Shown here one piece after another: positions 1-9,010 of a DNA stretch of 64,000 nt. The stretch is from the NCBI GenBank assembly GCA_012031035.1, contig JAAUUT010000009.1:1-64000 (forward strand), in the 5' to 3' direction. Each line of letters begins with the position of its first letter. Positions within the stretch are counted from its first letter, which is position 1. The stretch comes from Candidatus Altimarinota bacterium. GTDB taxonomy: Bacteria > Cyanobacteriota > Cyanobacteriia > Cyanobacteriales > Microcystaceae. A model generated the notes under the pieces. It searched no databases. It was not told the DNA's origin and saw only the letters and a program-made list of their open reading frames with translations. Made by a program: the position numbers and the translations under genes.

Positions 1-125
1 AAGGCTATAATGATAACTAAGCTCTCAACAGTTATTCGCTCGTAAAATCTTCAGTTTTGCCTTGGGAATCGCATCAGATTAGGATTCAAGCAGAATAAGC
101 TTTATACAATTTTCGGAGATGTCTA

Positions 126-1535
126 TTGTTGAATAGCAATATTGTTCTGAGCGGAAACATACTTGCCCTTAATGATGACAGAGGTCGTATTATATTCGGC
201 TCTGTAAGAAGCGAACGCCTAGTCGGTACGCCTAGTGACGATATAATACTAGGTCAGACAGGCAATGATACATTAATTGGTCTGGCAGCCAATGACAACC
301 TTGATGGCGGACTAGGTAACGATATTATTAATGGAGGTCTTGGCGATGATCTTATTGTCGCTAGTGAGGGTAACGATATTATTAATGGAGGTCTTGGCGA
401 TGACAATCTCTCTGGCGGTGCGGGGAATGATACATTAATTGGTTTGGTAGGCGCAGACGAGATCTTTGGCAGTGATGCCAACGATATTATCAATGGAGGT
501 ACGGGCGATGACAATCTCTCTGGCGGTTTTGGCAATGACCGAATCGCTGGAAGTGATGGCAATGACAACCTTTATGGCGATCCTGGCAACGATATTCTCA
601 ATGGAGGTCTTGGCAACGATATTATCAGTGGCGATTCTGGCAACGATATTCTTAATGGCAGTTTGGGCAATGACGATGTTTTTGGCAGTTCGGGGAATGA
701 TAGGTTAATCGGTTTCGCAGGTGGAGACGACCTCTTTGGCGGAGAGGGCAATGATATTATCAATGGTGGTTTGGGCAATGACGATGTTTTTGGCAGTTCG
801 GGGAATGACCGAATCGCTGGAAGTGATGGCAATGATTACCTTTATGGCGACTCTGGCAATGATAATATCAATGGCGGTGCAGGCAACGATATTATCAGTG
901 GCGGAGAGGGCAATGATATTCTCAATGGAGGTCTTGGCAACGATACTATTGGTGGCGGAGAGGGCAATAACCGAATCCTAGGAAGTAATGGCAATGACTT
1001 TCTTATTGGCGATTCTGGCAATGATATTTTAGTTGGCGGTTTAGGCAATGACTTTCTTATTGCTGATTCTGGCAATGACCGAATTGCTGGAGGGAATGGC
1101 AACGACGACCTTGTTGGCGATTCTGGCAACGATATTTTAGTTGGCGGTTTAGGTAATGATGAACTACTGGGCGACCAAGGTAGAGACACCTTACTTGGGG
1201 GTGCAGGGCAAGACGAATTTAGGTTTTTAGGAGAAAGTGGGGGCGATCGCATTCGAGATTTCGCGCCCATTCAAGATAAAATTGAACTAGTTCGAGAAGA
1301 TTTTGGTCTTAGAAGCGTTGAAGGTCAAGGCTTCAGCGTCAGGAGCGAGTTTGCGATCGTCAATACTAATCTGGCTGCTGCTAGTAGTATCGCCAGGATT
1401 GTCTACAACCAAGTTAACGGAGCATTATTTTATAATGCCAATCAGCGTGTGCCAGGATTCGGTCAAACTGGAGAGTTATTGGCAATTTTTGCTGGTGCGC
1501 CCAATCTGCTTCCAGGGAATTTTGAAATTACGTAA
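126..1535 (+). CDS. RTX-like hemolysin-type calcium-binding repeat protein
   Basis: Residues about 35-375 are almost entirely glycine/aspartate nonapeptides of the GGxGxDxLx type, the family that folds into a calcium-loaded parallel beta-roll. The last 95 residues form the non-repetitive C-terminal domain usual in cyanobacterial members (GGAGQDEFRF, then a beta-rich tail). These proteins are normally secreted by type I systems without an N-terminal signal peptide, and none is seen here. No catalytic domain is present, so it is probably a surface or extracellular structural protein. The start is TTG, chosen because CGGAG lies seven bases upstream; an ATG at 119 is out of frame and stops after five codons. 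Several DNA-level near-identical repeat units point to recent internal duplication. No type I exporter is adjacent. Family assignment is firm; the biological role is unknown. Confidence 0.85.
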   Translation: MLNSNIVLSGNILALNDDRGRIIFGSVRSERLVGTPSDDIILGQTGNDTLIGLAANDNLDGGLGNDIINGGLGDDLIVASEGNDIINGGLGDDNLSGGAGNDTLIGLVGADEIFGSDANDIINGGTGDDNLSGGFGNDRIAGSDGNDNLYGDPGNDILNGGLGNDIISGDSGNDILNGSLGNDDVFGSSGNDRLIGFAGGDDLFGGEGNDIINGGLGNDDVFGSSGNDRIAGSDGNDYLYGDSGNDNINGGAGNDIISGGEGNDILNGGLGNDTIGGGEGNNRILGSNGNDFLIGDSGNDILVGGLGNDFLIADSGNDRIAGGNGNDDLVGDSGNDILVGGLGNDELLGDQGRDTLLGGAGQDEFRFLGESGGDRIRDFAPIQDKIELVREDFGLRSVEGQGFSVRSEFAIVNTNLAAASSIARIVYNQVNGALFYNANQRVPGFGQTGELLAIFAGAPNLLPGNFEIT

Positions 1536-1662
1536 GTAGTTAGACAAAATCAAAGTTAGATTAGCCAAAAGAAAGAATGAATGCACCCCAAGGTCAGGTA
1601 TGCTAGAGCATTGAGAGATGCGATCGCATCTAATCGGAAGGGCACGCACTCCGTCCCCTACT

Positions 1663-1690
1663 GATAACTAATAACTGATAACTGATAACT
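1663..1690. repeat. Short tandem repeat of the unit CTGATAACT
   Basis: A small tandem array of the nine-base unit CTGATAACT and variants (such as CTAATAACT) lies between the RTX-like gene and the DUF3352 gene and abuts the apparent GTG start of the latter. Similar spacer repeats are common in cyanobacterial intergenic DNA. It leaves no room for a conventional ribosome binding site for the downstream gene. Confidence 0.6.
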
Positions 1691-3369
1691 GTGAAGCTTC
1701 GCTCTTTTTCCTAGTTATAGCAACCGTCGCGATCGCCCTTTTAGCACTGGCTGGCGGTGGTTTTTATTGGATTATAAGCCAAAGTCCTCTCGATCTGATC
1801 GAAGGAGGCGTAACGGCCCAGCCAACGGCGGCGATTCTTGTTCCCAAACAAGCTCCCGTCATGGTATCGCTGTTAGTTAACCCCGATCGCCTGGAGGCAT
1901 TTACCCAATTAGCAGCTTATCCTAAAAACCGTCGGCGATCGCGCGGCGAAATCGAACGAGTCGAAAAAAGCTTGCTTGCTAATACCGGATTGAACTATCA
2001 AAAAGAAATTCGACCTTGGATTAGCGACGAAGTAACTTTAGCAGTCACTTCCCTCGACTTCGATCGCGATCCGGTAAATGGGGTTCGTCCCGGTTATTTA
2101 CTAGCTGTAAAAACTAAAGATCCAGAACTCGCCAAAGAGTTTCTGCAAGCTTCCTATTCCGAACAGGCAATATCGGGAACCTTCGATCTGGTTTTTGAAC
2201 AGTACAAAGGGGTTAATCTCATCTACAAGCGTCCCTTGCAACCCGCCCTAAAAACGAGTTTTATTGCGACTGCTGTCGTTGGCGATTTCGTTCTCTTTGC
2301 CAACGATCCTAAAGTGTTGCGCGATGCTATCAATAACGTTCAAGTTGCCGATCTGAATTTAAAAAATTCTTCTTATTACCAAGAAGCCCTCAAAACCATT
2401 GTCGAACCCAGCATTGGCATTGTCTACGCCAATCTTCCTGCCATTTCTGCCTGGATTGCTAACGCACCCGCCCCAGAAACCCCAGAAGTCGAACAGATGC
2501 TTGCTGTAGCTTTATCGATTAGATCGCAAGGATTGGTCGCGCAAACAGCTTTAATTGGCGTGTCGGGAGAAGAAAACCAAGCCCCTGCCCTAGCTTCGCC
2601 TGTGGGCGCTTTAACCTATGTTCCTAAAGATAGTATTCTAACGGCGGCAGGAACCGATTTAAGACAATTCTGGACGCAAATCGAGACGGGTTTGGAAGCT
2701 GATAGTCCCTTGCAGCAAATTTTTTATAAATCGTTAAATCTCCTGCAAGAACCCTTGGGAATCGATCTAGCAACCGATGTTTTTAGCTGGGTTAAGGGCG
2801 AATATAGCCTTGCCCTCGTAGCGAATCCCGATGGAGGCGAACCCGATTGGATTTTTGTTGCCGAAAAAAATCCCGATGCTGATGCTGCGATCGCACATTT
2901 GGACGATCTAGCGAAGGAACAGGGATACAGCGTCGGAAATTTACCGCTGTCGGATAAAACTGTAACTGCTTGGACGAAACTATCCACCACGACGGGGAAA
3001 AAGTTAGATAGTTTGGCCCGTTTAGAGGCAACTGTCAGCGGGGTACATACCAACATTGATAAGTACGAGATTTTTGCGACTTCCGTAGAAGCGATGGCAA
3101 AAGCTTTACAAGGATCGGAAATTTCTTTGGTTAACAGCAAGAAATTTCAACAGGCAATTTCTGCTTTACCTACCGAAAATGATGGTTATTTTTATATCGA
3201 TTGGAATCAAAGCGAACCCATTTTAGATAAAAAATTACCCCTGGTACGCATCGTCGAATTAGCTGGAAAACCCTTGTTTAAAAATTTGCGATCGCTCACG
3301 GTTAGCAGTCAAGGCAGTCAAAATGCTATTCGTCGCGCGACTATTTTCTTTAATTTAGGAGTGAGATGA
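1691..3369 (+). CDS. DUF3352 domain protein, N-terminus frame-broken
   Basis: The first in-frame ATG is at 1861, but the reading frame is open upstream from about 1675. That upstream stretch encodes a hydrophobic segment of about 20 residues (codons 1702-1770) and then the linker usual before the DUF3352 body. A GTG at 1691 in another frame encodes MKLRSFS, a plausible N-terminus, and would join the main frame if one base were added in the T5/CC stretch at 1705-1711. The repaired protein would be about 559 residues, with an N-terminal membrane anchor and a large soluble domain. DUF3352 is a cyanobacterial family of unknown function, probably facing the periplasm or lumen. If 1861 were the true start, the anchor would be lost. 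Confidence 0.75.
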
Positions 3370-3385
3370 TTAGCTATCGATTTAA

Positions 3386-4879
3386 CTAGCTCAATCTTAT
3401 CGCTAAAGCTTCTCTTGCTTGTTCGCGATCGTCGAAATGAATTTTTTCAGTGCCGAGGATTTGATAATCCTCGTGCCCTTTTCCAGCAATAACAACGCCA
3501 TCGCCAGGGTTTGCGTCTTTGATAGCTTGATGAATTGCTGTCGCGCGATCGCAAATTACTAAAGGATTCACCGATGCTGGTATCCCTTCTAAGATATCCT
3601 GCAAAATCCGTTCGGGGTCTTCAGTCCGGGGATTATCAGAAGTTACAACGGCAATATCGGCAAGATCTGCGGCAATTTTCCCCATAATAGGACGTTTAGT
3701 GCGATCGCGATCCCCGCCGCAACCAAATACGCAGATCATTTTCCCGGAAATAAACGGTCGTGCCGCTTGGAGTAAGTTCTCTAAACTATCGGGCGTGTGG
3801 GCATAATCGACGATAACGCTAATATCTTGTTTCTCGCTGATGCGTACCCGTTCTACTCTTCCTGGAACGCCTGTAAATTGGGGTAAATGTTCGATAACGG
3901 TTTCTAACTTCAAACCCAAATGTAAAACTGTTGCAATCGCAGCGAGAAGATTGGATAGATTAAATTGACCGACTAACGGCGACTGAAAAGCGATTTGACC
4001 TACTGGTGAATGCAATATGCCGCTTACGCCATCGGATTCATAATCGAGGTCGCTGGTGTAAAAATCAGCAGTATGGTTACTAACACTGTAACTCCAAACC
4101 TTCTCTGAAGCGATCGCATCCATCAATCGCTTGCCATAAAGGTCGTCTAAATTAACAATCGCTCGACCTTTGAGATAATTATCGTTAAATAATAAAGCTT
4201 TGGCAGAAAAATAATTTTCCATATCTTTATGGAAGTCTAAATGATCTTGAGTGAGGTTAGTAAACACCGTCACTTCAAAAGCACATTCTTTGACGCGACC
4301 TTGTGCGAGTGCGTGAGAACTGACTTCCATAACCGCATATTGATTTCCCGCACCCCAAGCATCGGCAAGTTGTTCTTGCAGTTGGGCAGCAAACGGAGTA
4401 GTATGAACGGCAGTTTCTTGAAAACCCGCCCAACGAGTATATAACGTTCCTAAAAGGGCGGTTGGCAATTGCGCTTGCGCGAGAAAAAATTCAATTAAAT
4501 GGGTCGTTGTGGTTTTTCCGTTGGTTCCCGTCACGCCAATCATTTTTAATTTTTGTGAGGGATTGCCATAAAATGCTGCGGATACCTCAGCACAAGCAGA
4601 AACGATATCATCGACTAGAATGACGCAAGCATCGGAAGTGGGAGGATATTTAGCTGCTGCTTGAGGAGAAATTATAGCCGCGATCGCGCCCGATGCGATC
4701 GCGCTTTGCCAAAACTCGCCTCCATCAACTCGCGTTCCTGGCATCCCAACAAATAATTCTCCTGACTGACAGGCGTGAGAGTTAGTACAAATGCCTTTAA
4801 CTTCTCTATCTAAGACGGGATGTTCGGGAATCTGGGACAGACCGGAAATTTTGGCTAACAGGTCGCGCAGTTGCATCAT
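3386..4879 (-). CDS. murE: UDP-N-acetylmuramoyl-tripeptide synthetase (meso-DAP-adding ligase)
   Basis: A cytoplasmic Mur ligase that adds meso-diaminopimelate to UDP-MurNAc-L-Ala-D-Glu in peptidoglycan synthesis. At 497 residues it is of normal length. The N-terminal substrate domain ends near residue 110 and is followed by the ATP-binding P-loop GVTGTNGKTTTT (about 115-126). The C-terminal domain carries DNPRTEDP (about residue 415); the DNPR motif marks ligases that select meso-DAP rather than lysine. It is convergent with the DUF3352 gene, with only 16 bases between them. Two adjacent ATG codons begin the frame; I use the first. No other cell-wall genes are adjacent. Confidence 0.96.
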   Translation of the reverse strand: MMQLRDLLAKISGLSQIPEHPVLDREVKGICTNSHACQSGELFVGMPGTRVDGGEFWQSAIASGAIAAIISPQAAAKYPPTSDACVILVDDIVSACAEVSAAFYGNPSQKLKMIGVTGTNGKTTTTHLIEFFLAQAQLPTALLGTLYTRWAGFQETAVHTTPFAAQLQEQLADAWGAGNQYAVMEVSSHALAQGRVKECAFEVTVFTNLTQDHLDFHKDMENYFSAKALLFNDNYLKGRAIVNLDDLYGKRLMDAIASEKVWSYSVSNHTADFYTSDLDYESDGVSGILHSPVGQIAFQSPLVGQFNLSNLLAAIATVLHLGLKLETVIEHLPQFTGVPGRVERVRISEKQDISVIVDYAHTPDSLENLLQAARPFISGKMICVFGCGGDRDRTKRPIMGKIAADLADIAVVTSDNPRTEDPERILQDILEGIPASVNPLVICDRATAIHQAIKDANPGDGVVIAGKGHEDYQILGTEKIHFDDREQAREALAIRLS

Positions 4880-4975
4880 CTTAATTTTGAATTTTTAATT
4901 TTAGATTATTAAAGATTTAGGCAAGTTCCCGCTAGGAAAACTATTTCTAATCATACTTGAGATATTTTATTAGAT

Positions 4976-5002
4976 AAAAAAATAGCGGGCTAAACGCCCG
5001 CT
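4976..5002 (-). terminator. Intrinsic terminator of the 67-codon gene
   Basis: Read on the minus strand, AGCGGGC and GCCCGCT form a seven-base-pair hairpin with a five-base loop, followed by A and then seven U. It lies about 90 bases past the stop of the small minus-strand gene at 5095-5298 and ahead of murE on the same strand. It should therefore separate the two transcripts. Confidence 0.8.
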
Positions 5003-5094
5003 TGACTTAAATAAACGACTTCTTTCTATACAGTCTAAAAAGTATCGTCAGTGTTTTAGGTAAATATCAAAAAATTCTGTTTAAACTTAGAAAG

Positions 5095-5298
5095 TTATAG
5101 GATTTGACGAGATACGATTTTTTCGACATTAGCTTGGGTTTCTTGTAGAAGCTTTTCTCGGCTATCGCTTACGTTCGTCGTCAGATTTGGAAGTAAATTG
5201 CGTGCTTGTAAAGCCATGTGAAGCTGTAGTTGAGCTACATACTCACTGATGTCTTCACGAAAAACTTCATTGGTAGATGGAACAACGCGCAATGTCAA
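5095..5298 (-). CDS. Small conserved-looking protein of unknown function
   Basis: A 67-residue soluble, probably helical protein with no family I recognise. It begins MTLRVVPSTNEVF and has an amphipathic middle. Support for a real gene is contextual: the TTG start has a near-perfect Shine-Dalgarno (GAAGGAGG, spacing five), and a strong intrinsic terminator follows. It is therefore probably a monocistronic gene. A second TTG two codons in is also possible. No signal peptide or membrane segment is seen. Confidence 0.65.
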   Translation of the reverse strand: MTLRVVPSTNEVFREDISEYVAQLQLHMALQARNLLPNLTTNVSDSREKLLQETQANVEKIVSRQIL

Positions 5299-5422
5299 AG
5301 TGTCCTCCTTCCCTGGATATATCTTACCATTTGCCTCTCAAAAAATTATCATGCCTGCTGTCACCGTTCTTCTAGATCTCTGTAAAAATTTACATATTTC
5401 TAAACAGAATGTAACATTTTTT

Positions 5423-6139
5423 TTACAATTTGGGCTTGGTATGGACGATTAGTAAGGAAAAATAAGAGAGTTTAAGATAAGGGCGATCGCGTAAATCCTT
5501 GTAAATCACCCGATCTTCCCAAGTCGCTCGTTCTACAATCGAAGCAGATTCAAGCAAGTTATGCCGTGCTAAAATCTGCCAAACGCGATCGTAAACCGAA
5601 CTTACTTTCATCAACACCACAACATCTGCCCAGTCTAGAACGGTTTCTAATTCCTGGACATTATAAAGCACGGGTAAGACAGCTAGGCGTTGCTCCCGAA
5701 CGGTTAACGGTATTCCTAGATTAGCCGCCGCCGCCATCGGAGAACAAACCCCTGGAACGCTTTCGATGACAACTTCTGGATGAAGTTCGCTCAAAGTCTG
5801 TGCTAAATAAGTAAACGTACTGTAAAAACTTACGTCGCCTTCACAAACAAAAGCTACATCATGACCCATTTTCAAATTTTGCCAAACTTTCTGGGCGGCT
5901 TCTTGCCAAGCTTGTCGCAAAACTTCTTCATCCCTAACATAAGGAAAGTGTAGCGCTAATTTCTGTTGGTTCGGGTTGAGCCAGGATTCGACAATTCGTT
6001 CTGCAATTCCCGATCTGCCATTAATCCCAGCCGGAAATGCGACAACAGAAGATTTTTGTAATAAACGCAATCCTTTGAGCGTCATTAATTCTGGGTCGCC
6101 CGTTCCCACGCTTATACCATAAAAAGTCCCAATCTGCAC
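5423..6139 (-). CDS. cobI: Precorrin-2 C(20)-methyltransferase
   Basis: A SAM-dependent methyltransferase of the tetrapyrrole methylase family that methylates C-20 of precorrin-2 (or the cobalt form) in corrin ring synthesis. The N-terminus GTFYGISVGTGDPELMTLKG carries the family's glycine-rich VGxGDPEL motif, and the middle has the second conserved region CEGDVSFYSTF. At 238 residues it is of normal length. It is divergent from the lipase-like gene at 6159, with only 19 bases between starts. Cobyric acid synthase (37533) and a P1B-4 ATPase (7028) in the same window fit a cobalt/B12 theme, although the genes are not clustered. CbiL is the equivalent name in the anaerobic nomenclature. Confidence 0.9.
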   Translation of the reverse strand: MQIGTFYGISVGTGDPELMTLKGLRLLQKSSVVAFPAGINGRSGIAERIVESWLNPNQQKLALHFPYVRDEEVLRQAWQEAAQKVWQNLKMGHDVAFVCEGDVSFYSTFTYLAQTLSELHPEVVIESVPGVCSPMAAAANLGIPLTVREQRLAVLPVLYNVQELETVLDWADVVVLMKVSSVYDRVWQILARHNLLESASIVERATWEDRVIYKDLRDRPYLKLSYFSLLIVHTKPKL

Positions 6140-6158
6140 TGTTATTTAAGATTCGTAA

Positions 6159-6866
6159 ATGCCATTACCAACTGTAATTGTACCGGGCTATTTTGCTCGC
6201 AGTTCCGAATACAAAAACCTAGAACAAGCGTTAAACCAACAGGGCATTCCTACTGTAACAGTTTCCCTGCGCAAAAGAGATTGGGTTCCGACCCTTGGCG
6301 GTCGTTCGATGGTGCCAATTTTACGTCAAATCGATCGCGCGGTCAAAGAAACGATGCAGAAGTATAATTGCGATCGCGTTAATTTAATCGGTCACTCGGC
6401 TGGCGGTTGGATTGCGCGGATATATCTCGGCGAAAAAGCTTATGATATTCACGGAGATATCCTCAATACAGAAGGGTTATGGAATTGTCGCGATCGCGTT
6501 TCGACTCTACTCACGCTAGGAACCCCTCATACGAGTTTGGAACGCTGGACGAAGCTTAACTTAAATTTTGTTAACAACAACTATCCAGGCGCATTTTATC
6601 CGCAAATCCGTTATGTTTGTGTGGCGGGAAAGGCAGTTTATGGAGAAAAGCGTCCGGGACGATGGCTAGCTTACAGTAGTTATCAATTAACCTGTGGCGT
6701 GGGCAATTGTTGGGGCGACGGGATTACGCCAGTGGTTAGCGCGCATCTTGAAGGTGCAACTAATCTTACCCTAGAAAAGGTTATGCACTCTCCGCGATCG
6801 CCCGGTCTTTGGTATGGTTCGCCAGAAATTGTACCGAGTTGGATATCTTATATCCGCGACCAATAA
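6159..6866 (+). CDS. Lipase-like alpha/beta hydrolase
   Basis: A 235-residue alpha/beta hydrolase. The N-terminus (PTVIVPGYFA) has the oxyanion-side pattern of triacylglycerol lipase-like esterases, and the nucleophile elbow GHSAGG places serine at residue 80. Further conserved-looking regions are LLTLGTPH and a C-terminal histidine in VMHSPRSPGLW that may complete the triad. There is no signal peptide, so it is probably cytoplasmic. Plant and cyanobacterial relatives are annotated as esterases or lipases of unknown substrate. It is divergent from cobI across a 19-base gap. Fold assignment is firm; the substrate is not known. Confidence 0.82.
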   Translation: MPLPTVIVPGYFARSSEYKNLEQALNQQGIPTVTVSLRKRDWVPTLGGRSMVPILRQIDRAVKETMQKYNCDRVNLIGHSAGGWIARIYLGEKAYDIHGDILNTEGLWNCRDRVSTLLTLGTPHTSLERWTKLNLNFVNNNYPGAFYPQIRYVCVAGKAVYGEKRPGRWLAYSSYQLTCGVGNCWGDGITPVVSAHLEGATNLTLEKVMHSPRSPGLWYGSPEIVPSWISYIRDQ

Positions 6867-6965
6867 TACTAAATTAGTGGGATATTTAAATCGGATTTGG
6901 GATGATTACGAACCACTGCGCAGGTCACTACGCGAGGAGTAAGGAAGAATTAGAGCTTGGAAGAC

Positions 6966-6997
6966 TTGACCTTGACATTTGTGTCAAGGTTTAAACT
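6966..6997 (+). promoter_or_regulatory. MerR-type operator/promoter of the P1B-4 ATPase
   Basis: A -35 box TTGACC (6966-6971) and a -10 box TAAACT (6992-6997) are separated by 20 bases, longer than the usual 17. The spacer holds a perfect nine-base dyad, ACCTTGACA and TGTCAAGGT, with a four-base loop (6969-6990). A long spacer with a central dyad is the signature of promoters activated by MerR-family metal sensors such as CueR, ZntR and CoaR. The ATPase starts 31 bases downstream. No MerR-family gene is present in the window. Confidence 0.75.
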
Positions 6998-7027
6998 AAG
7001 CGAAGTTATTGAATCTTAAACTGACCA

Positions 7028-8953
7028 ATGGCTTCGCGATCGCTCTTTTCTACTCAACTCTTCAAAGACCATCCCGATGCAATAGCTGCCGCCATTTGTG
7101 CTATCTGCGTCCTGTTAGGTTGGCTGACGCTTCAATTTAATTGGGTGGGATTATCCATTCTCATCCTCAGTGCAGCTTACGTCATTGGCGGTTATGAGAG
7201 TGCCAAAGAAGGATTAACGACATTATTCGAGGAAAAAGAATTCGATGTCGATTTATTGATGATTGTGGCAGCATTGGGGGCTGCTGGTTTGGGGTTGTGG
7301 CAGCAAGATTATCATCTCGCAGTTGATGGGGCAGTTTTGATTCTCATCTTTGCCATTAGCGGCGCACTCGAAGGCTATGCGATGAAGCATACGCAACGCA
7401 ACATCCGCAGTTTGATGGCAATGACACCGGATACTGCTACCGTCGTCAGAGGAGGAATCGAACGAGTCATCCCTATCGAAAGATTACAAATTGGCGATCG
7501 CGTTATCGTCAAACCAGGAGAGTTAATTCCCACCGATGCCATTATCGTCGAAGGTTGTAGCGCCATCAATCAAGCTTCGATTACCGGAGAGTCGATCCCC
7601 GTCGAGAAAATGCCCCCCGATGAAGTATTTGGAGGCACGATTAATGGTAGCGGCGCATTGCAATTACAAGTCCACAAACCTCCCGAAAGTAGCTTAATCG
7701 GACGAGTCATTCAGTTAGTCCAGCAAGCGCAAACCGAAGCGCCGCCTTCTCAGCTATTTATCGAACGTTTTGAAAGAGTTTATGCCAAAACAATCGTAAT
7801 TGTCGGGATTTTACTCGCGATCGCACCACCTTTCTTGCTCGGTTGGAGTTGGGAAGATACAATTTATCGCGCCCTCATCTTTCTTGTTGTCGCCTCTCCC
7901 TGTGCATTAATGGCATCGATTATGCCTGCGTTACTCTCTGGAATTGCCAATGGTGCGAGAAAGGGAATTTTGTTTAAAACGGGGGCGCAGTTAGAATTAA
8001 TGGGGAAAGTGAGAGCTATTGCCTTTGATAAGACGGGAACTTTAACCACAGGTCAACTTGAAGTTGCAGAAATCCTTCCCGCATTAGGATACACTCAAAC
8101 AAAAGTATTAGCGATCGCGGCCGCTTTAGAAACCTTCTCCGAACATCCTATGGCAGAGGCGATCGTCCAAGCGGCTAAACAGCAAAAACTAACATTATTC
8201 GCCGCCCAAGACGTGAAAGCAACTGCCGGACAAGGCATTAGTGGAAGAGTAGAAGGAGAAGGCGCGCTTGTAGGGAAGATTTCGTTTATTGAAACAATTT
8301 TTTCTCAATCCATTCTCGATCCAAGCTTACACCAACGCGCCCAAGCATTAGAAGCGGAAGGGAATAGCGTTATTTGGGTAGGCTATGCTGGAAAAGTATT
8401 AGGCGCGATCGCGGTTTCCGACACTATCCGACCTACTGCTGTTGCAACTATCAAGCGCCTCAAACAATTGGGCATCGAACAGATTGTCATGGTTACAGGA
8501 GACAATCAACGGTGTAGCGATCGCGTTGCGTCTCAATTAGGCGTTGACCGAGTATATGCCGAACTTTTACCCGAAGACAAAGTTAGCATCGTTCAACACC
8601 TTCAAAAAGATTATAAAACCGTAGCAATGGTAGGAGATGGAATCAACGATGCACCTGCTTTAGCAATGGCATCGGTTGGTATTGCAATGGGGGCGGCGGG
8701 AACCGATATTGCCTTGGAAACGGCGGATATCGTTTTAATGGCAGATCGTCTAGAAAAATTAGAAGTAGCCATTCGTCTGGGACGACGTTCTCAACGTATT
8801 GTTACACAGAATATTATCTTCGCATTGAGTTTTATCGTTCTGCTTTTGATTGCTAATTTTATGGGCAATATTACGATGCCTTTAGGCGTTATCGGGCATG
8901 AAGGATCTACTGTGTTAGTTACGCTGAGTGGGTTGCGATTGTTGCGAGGATAA
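7028..8953 (+). CDS. P1B-4-type heavy-metal translocating ATPase (CoaT/CtpD-like)
   Basis: A 641-residue metal-pumping P-type ATPase of the inner membrane. In order it shows TGES (about 186), SPC in the transport helix (about 288), DKTGT with the phosphorylated aspartate (about 333), the HP nucleotide-binding motif, GDGINDAP, and HEGST near the C-terminus (about 623). SPC together with HEG(S/G)T is the known signature of subgroup P1B-4, linked to cobalt, iron or zinc export, and differs from the CPC copper and zinc pumps. It lacks an N-terminal HMA domain, as is usual for that subgroup. In Synechocystis the cobalt exporter CoaT is of this class and is controlled by the MerR-like CoaR. The MerR-type promoter here fits that model. 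Metal specificity is inferred. Confidence 0.9.
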   Translation: MASRSLFSTQLFKDHPDAIAAAICAICVLLGWLTLQFNWVGLSILILSAAYVIGGYESAKEGLTTLFEEKEFDVDLLMIVAALGAAGLGLWQQDYHLAVDGAVLILIFAISGALEGYAMKHTQRNIRSLMAMTPDTATVVRGGIERVIPIERLQIGDRVIVKPGELIPTDAIIVEGCSAINQASITGESIPVEKMPPDEVFGGTINGSGALQLQVHKPPESSLIGRVIQLVQQAQTEAPPSQLFIERFERVYAKTIVIVGILLAIAPPFLLGWSWEDTIYRALIFLVVASPCALMASIMPALLSGIANGARKGILFKTGAQLELMGKVRAIAFDKTGTLTTGQLEVAEILPALGYTQTKVLAIAAALETFSEHPMAEAIVQAAKQQKLTLFAAQDVKATAGQGISGRVEGEGALVGKISFIETIFSQSILDPSLHQRAQALEAEGNSVIWVGYAGKVLGAIAVSDTIRPTAVATIKRLKQLGIEQIVMVTGDNQRCSDRVASQLGVDRVYAELLPEDKVSIVQHLQKDYKTVAMVGDGINDAPALAMASVGIAMGAAGTDIALETADIVLMADRLEKLEVAIRLGRRSQRIVTQNIIFALSFIVLLLIANFMGNITMPLGVIGHEGSTVLVTLSGLRLLRG

Positions 8954-9010
8954 TTTAACAGGGATCGGGAATAAGTTACTTAATGTTGGGTTATAACGCG
9001 ATCGCCTCAA

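Noticed and set aside
254-1270. Long proline/serine-rich open frames on the minus strand of the RTX-like gene
   Set aside because: They are the reverse-strand image of the GGxGxD repeats, repetitive in the same period, with no ribosome site.
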